Positions 31,161-33,547 of a stretch of DNA of 33,547 nucleotides are shown here, in pieces; the stretch's first letter is position 1; each line of letters opens with the position of its first letter. The notes beneath the pieces were generated by a model. The model was not told the origin of the DNA. It worked only from the letters and a program-made list of their open reading frames with translations, and ran no database searches. The position numbers and the translations under genes are program-made. Origin of the DNA: JTS-RE37 sp041743425 (lineage in GTDB: Bacteria > Bacteroidota > Bacteroidia > Flavobacteriales > Flavobacteriaceae); assembly GCA_041743425.1 (NCBI GenBank), contig JBGTMS010000037.1, positions 1 to 33,547 on the forward strand, in the 5' to 3' direction.

Positions 31161-33164
31161 TCATTGCTCTTTATCAAGACGAATGAGGAAGCCGCCTCCG
31201 GGTGCGAGGTGTATGGTACGCATGTCTTTTTTCGTTATGCTTACCCCTTTTTCCAGGGTATAATCCGCCGCGTACCGGTCCGCATTGACGCCGTCGGTAC
31301 ATAGTGTAGCCCTGTAAATTCCCTCCTCAAGAAAGTCGAAGTTCACTGGCAAGTCTCTTTCCTGCCAGTCGCCCATGCCCGCGACAAACCAGCTGTCTCC
31401 CTTCCTGCGGACGGTAACAATATATTCTCCTATCCGTGCAGTCGGTATATAGGTCTCGTCCCAGGTGGTGGGCAGATTCCCCAGCAATTCCATAAACTCA
31501 GGTTCCATCATGGCTTCGGACGGGTTCCCCGAAAAAAGTTGCATCGGACTGTCATAAACTATAAACATGGCCAGTTGATGGGCACGGGTTCCGGGACTGG
31601 TAACGGTACCTTCCACCGGCCGGGTTGCCGTCTTGCCGGCGTTGTTGAGGAGACCAGGTTCATAGTCGAAGCCGCCGGCCAGCATCCGCGTAAAAGGAAG
31701 TATCAGGTCATGTCCGGGCGTCACCCTGTTTGACCAGATATTGTATTCAGAACCCAGGACCCCTTCTCTGGCTACTGCGTTTGGATAGGTCCGGTTAAAT
31801 CCTTTGGGCGGGTAGGCCCCGTGAAACATGATCATGATTTTGTGGCTGGCACAGGCGTCTGCGATCCGTTCATAAAAACGGACCATCTTCTGATCATCGC
31901 GGTCCATAAAGTCCGTCATGATAAAGTCGACCCCCCACGAATTGAATTGTTTAAGGGCCGGTTCCAGTTGTCTCTCCAGGGTCATTGCGAGGGTCCACAT
32001 GCTGATTTTGACGTCCTGTTCTTTCGCGTAGGCCACCAGCGTATCCATGGAGATGTCTGGGTGAATTTTAAAGAGATCATTGTTATCACTCCAGCCTGCA
32101 TCCATCATGATTCTTTTAAAGCCAAACCGCTTGGCAAAATCGATATAATATTTATAGGAGGCCGTATTGAGGCCGGCTTTGAAAGGGACATTAAAGAGCT
32201 TGATCCCGGTGATCCATTCATCGGTTAGTATCCCCGGACGTATCCAGGACGGATCGGCGATCCGCGAGGGTTCAGCCAGGCGGTACACGAGGTCGTTATC
32301 CGGCAGTTCCCTATCTTCATTAGCAATGATCAGCACCCTCCACGGATACCAGCGATCGCCGCGGGTTCTGGCAATATAAGGGGTTCTTTTGGTAACGATC
32401 CGCTGGGAGTACAATTCCTTTGTACTTTCCTCCCCGGCGGGGTAAGGGGCAAAAACCCCTTTTAACGCGGACGAACCGGTCCCGCCGAGGAACATGCCCG
32501 GGTAGTCAAGCAGATCTGATTCAGTGATACCGATCTTAGGGCCCTTCTCAGGTACCACGAGGATGGGCGAATATCCCAGGGTACCTTCTGCAAGGCTGTC
32601 AAGGCGAATGAGAGGATATTCCTCTTCAAAACTGGTATGAAATATATCTACATTGTCTCTCTTTTTAACCCGTGGAAAATAAGCGGCAGGCTTACCGGGA
32701 AAATGAAATTCGGCGATTTCGTTATTGATAGTGATGCTATCCTTAAAAGAGGTGCCGATCCTATAGGCGATGCCGTCATCATAGGCCCGGAACTCGACTT
32801 TGTATGGCGCTTTAAAATTAATAGAAAGCTGGGTATAGCGGTCCGGGATGTGTTTTCTCTTTTCCGGGATTTCGGCAGTGATCTCACTGTCCACTTCCCT
32901 GATTTTAGAAGAACGAATGCCCTTGTTGGCGGCCAGGGATGGGAACTTTTCAGGGATCAGATCGATATAAGCCGGGCTGACAATGGGCTCGCCGTCATAA
33001 CTAACGGAATAGGTGAGTTTTTCACCCTTCCAAACTTTAATACAGATGTTTTTTGAAGGCGAGCAGATCTGTAAAGTATCTTCCTGGGCCAGGCAGGAAA
33101 CCCCTAAGCAAATAAACAAAAGTGTCAAACAGCGGTTGAGGGTCGAAAGAACAGGTAGTTGCAT
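31161..33164 (-). CDS. Glycoside hydrolase family 97 protein (SusB-related alpha-glycosidase)
   Basis: 667 residues with a cleavable signal peptide (hydrophobic to about residue 24, LAQ). The N-terminal beta-sandwich (about 30-290) has the GH97 pattern VEFRAYDDGIAYRI. The catalytic barrel (about 300-560) has RIMMDAGW, the DFMDRDDQ motif with Asp418, FHGAYPPKGFNRTYPN, and AREGVLGSEYN with Glu467 and Glu473. The C-terminal beta domain has WDETYIP and RKGDSWFVAGMGDW. GH97 contains inverting alpha-glucosidases (SusB) and retaining alpha-galactosidases; an Asp at this place is expected for the retaining type. Ca2+-dependent family. Convergent with the GAF gene (9 nt between stops). No SusC/SusD or regulator flanks it in the window. 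Confidence 0.95.
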   Translation of the reverse strand: MQLPVLSTLNRCLTLLFICLGVSCLAQEDTLQICSPSKNICIKVWKGEKLTYSVSYDGEPIVSPAYIDLIPEKFPSLAANKGIRSSKIREVDSEITAEIPEKRKHIPDRYTQLSINFKAPYKVEFRAYDDGIAYRIGTSFKDSITINNEIAEFHFPGKPAAYFPRVKKRDNVDIFHTSFEEEYPLIRLDSLAEGTLGYSPILVVPEKGPKIGITESDLLDYPGMFLGGTGSSALKGVFAPYPAGEESTKELYSQRIVTKRTPYIARTRGDRWYPWRVLIIANEDRELPDNDLVYRLAEPSRIADPSWIRPGILTDEWITGIKLFNVPFKAGLNTASYKYYIDFAKRFGFKRIMMDAGWSDNNDLFKIHPDISMDTLVAYAKEQDVKISMWTLAMTLERQLEPALKQFNSWGVDFIMTDFMDRDDQKMVRFYERIADACASHKIMIMFHGAYPPKGFNRTYPNAVAREGVLGSEYNIWSNRVTPGHDLILPFTRMLAGGFDYEPGLLNNAGKTATRPVEGTVTSPGTRAHQLAMFIVYDSPMQLFSGNPSEAMMEPEFMELLGNLPTTWDETYIPTARIGEYIVTVRRKGDSWFVAGMGDWQERDLPVNFDFLEEGIYRATLCTDGVNADRYAADYTLEKGVSITKKDMRTIHLAPGGGFLIRLDKEQ

Positions 33165-33547
33165 TGGAAAATCATTTCTATAAAGATAGGCGGACCTATA
33201 AAGAAATTAACGACAAATAGGTAAGCTTCCTGGAAAATTTGGAGAATTGGTTAATATAGGGCCCTCGGAGGGCTCAAATTATGTTGATCATTGTGTAATT
33301 AGGAAAATGCGTAAACTGGTTCATCTATGTTCTCAGATTTGGAAAGTTTAATAAATAGGGGGCTTTTCTGAGTTTTGAATTTTTCATTACCGTCTGCCAG
33401 CACTTCAGTATTTTTTGCCAACCATAAACACGTAAGATACCATGGGAATTTTTAATAGTCCGATTTCTGATATCTCGATCTTTCGATAATCTATTACTAT
33501 TATCGCTCCCCAGGAAGCGTTCCGGGATACCTTAAATTTAAATTTTC
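33165..33547. other. 383 bases without a supported gene
   Basis: AT-rich sequence upstream of the GH97 gene. TATCTTTA (minus strand, 33188 to 33181), one base off TAnnTTTG, may be its promoter. A short hairpin (GCCCT/AGGGC with a 3-nt loop, about 33261-33273) is not followed by a U run. No tRNA, repeat array or ORF longer than about 15 codons with a good start was seen towards the window end; a neighbouring gene may begin just beyond. Confidence 0.6.

Noticed and set aside
33257..33275. GC-rich hairpin (GCCCT-CGG-AGGGC core) in the right-hand non-coding stretch, considered as a terminator
   Set aside because: It is followed by CAAATTATG, not a U run, and the loop is very tight.

Overview
The window looks like chromosomal DNA of a marine-type member of the Flavobacteriaceae (Bacteroidota). 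The evidence is the repeated TAnnTTTG promoter element upstream of genes, the near absence of Shine-Dalgarno sequences, the many Bacteroidota-type lipoproteins and outer-membrane beta-barrels with short signal peptides, and families such as DUF6340, GH97, DUF4369-thioredoxin and a MutS2 that lacks the Smr domain. No rRNA, tRNA, CRISPR, IS element, phage gene or integrase was seen, and gene density is high.

Left part (1-9760): the end of a 2-oxoglutarate/Fe(II) oxygenase; a secreted beta-barrel protein; an SUI1/eIF1-like translation factor; then a compact run of a DUF1835 protein, a nucleoside phosphorylase and a periplasmic-binding-protein fold protein that has no signal peptide. Convergent to these are uracil-DNA glycosylase (ung) and a DUF6340 lipoprotein. 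MutS2 and a DCC-family thiol oxidoreductase follow on the plus strand.

Centre (9807-17265, all minus strand): chorismate synthase (aroC) and a GltPh-like acidic amino acid/dicarboxylate symporter lie upstream of a four-gene cluster. The cluster is a glutathione-synthetase-like ATP-grasp ligase, an N-formylglutamate-amidohydrolase-like enzyme, a QEGLA/DUF1704 zinc peptidase and a second ATP-grasp ligase. The first three overlap by 4-8 nt. Together they look like a write/erase system for adding and removing amino-acyl groups on an unknown peptide or protein, with two ligases and two hydrolases. This is the most interesting content of the window. The families are known, but the substrate and purpose are not visible here.

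Right part (17522-33547): a UDP-2,3-diacylglucosamine-diphosphatase-like protein that has lost most metal ligands and is probably a pseudoenzyme; a large FAD/Fe-S oxidoreductase (YdiJ-like); a beta-barrel protein; a TlpA-like lipoprotein; a beta-propeller lipoprotein; a rhomboid protease and a lipid A acyltransferase sharing one perfectly palindromic divergent promoter; glmM and an ACP phosphodiesterase-like gene; gamma-glutamyltransferase; a GAF-domain protein; and a GH97 glycosidase. The last 383 bases hold no gene that I can support.

Several starts were moved downstream from the longest open frame, because the protein family begins there or because a promoter element lies inside the longer version.
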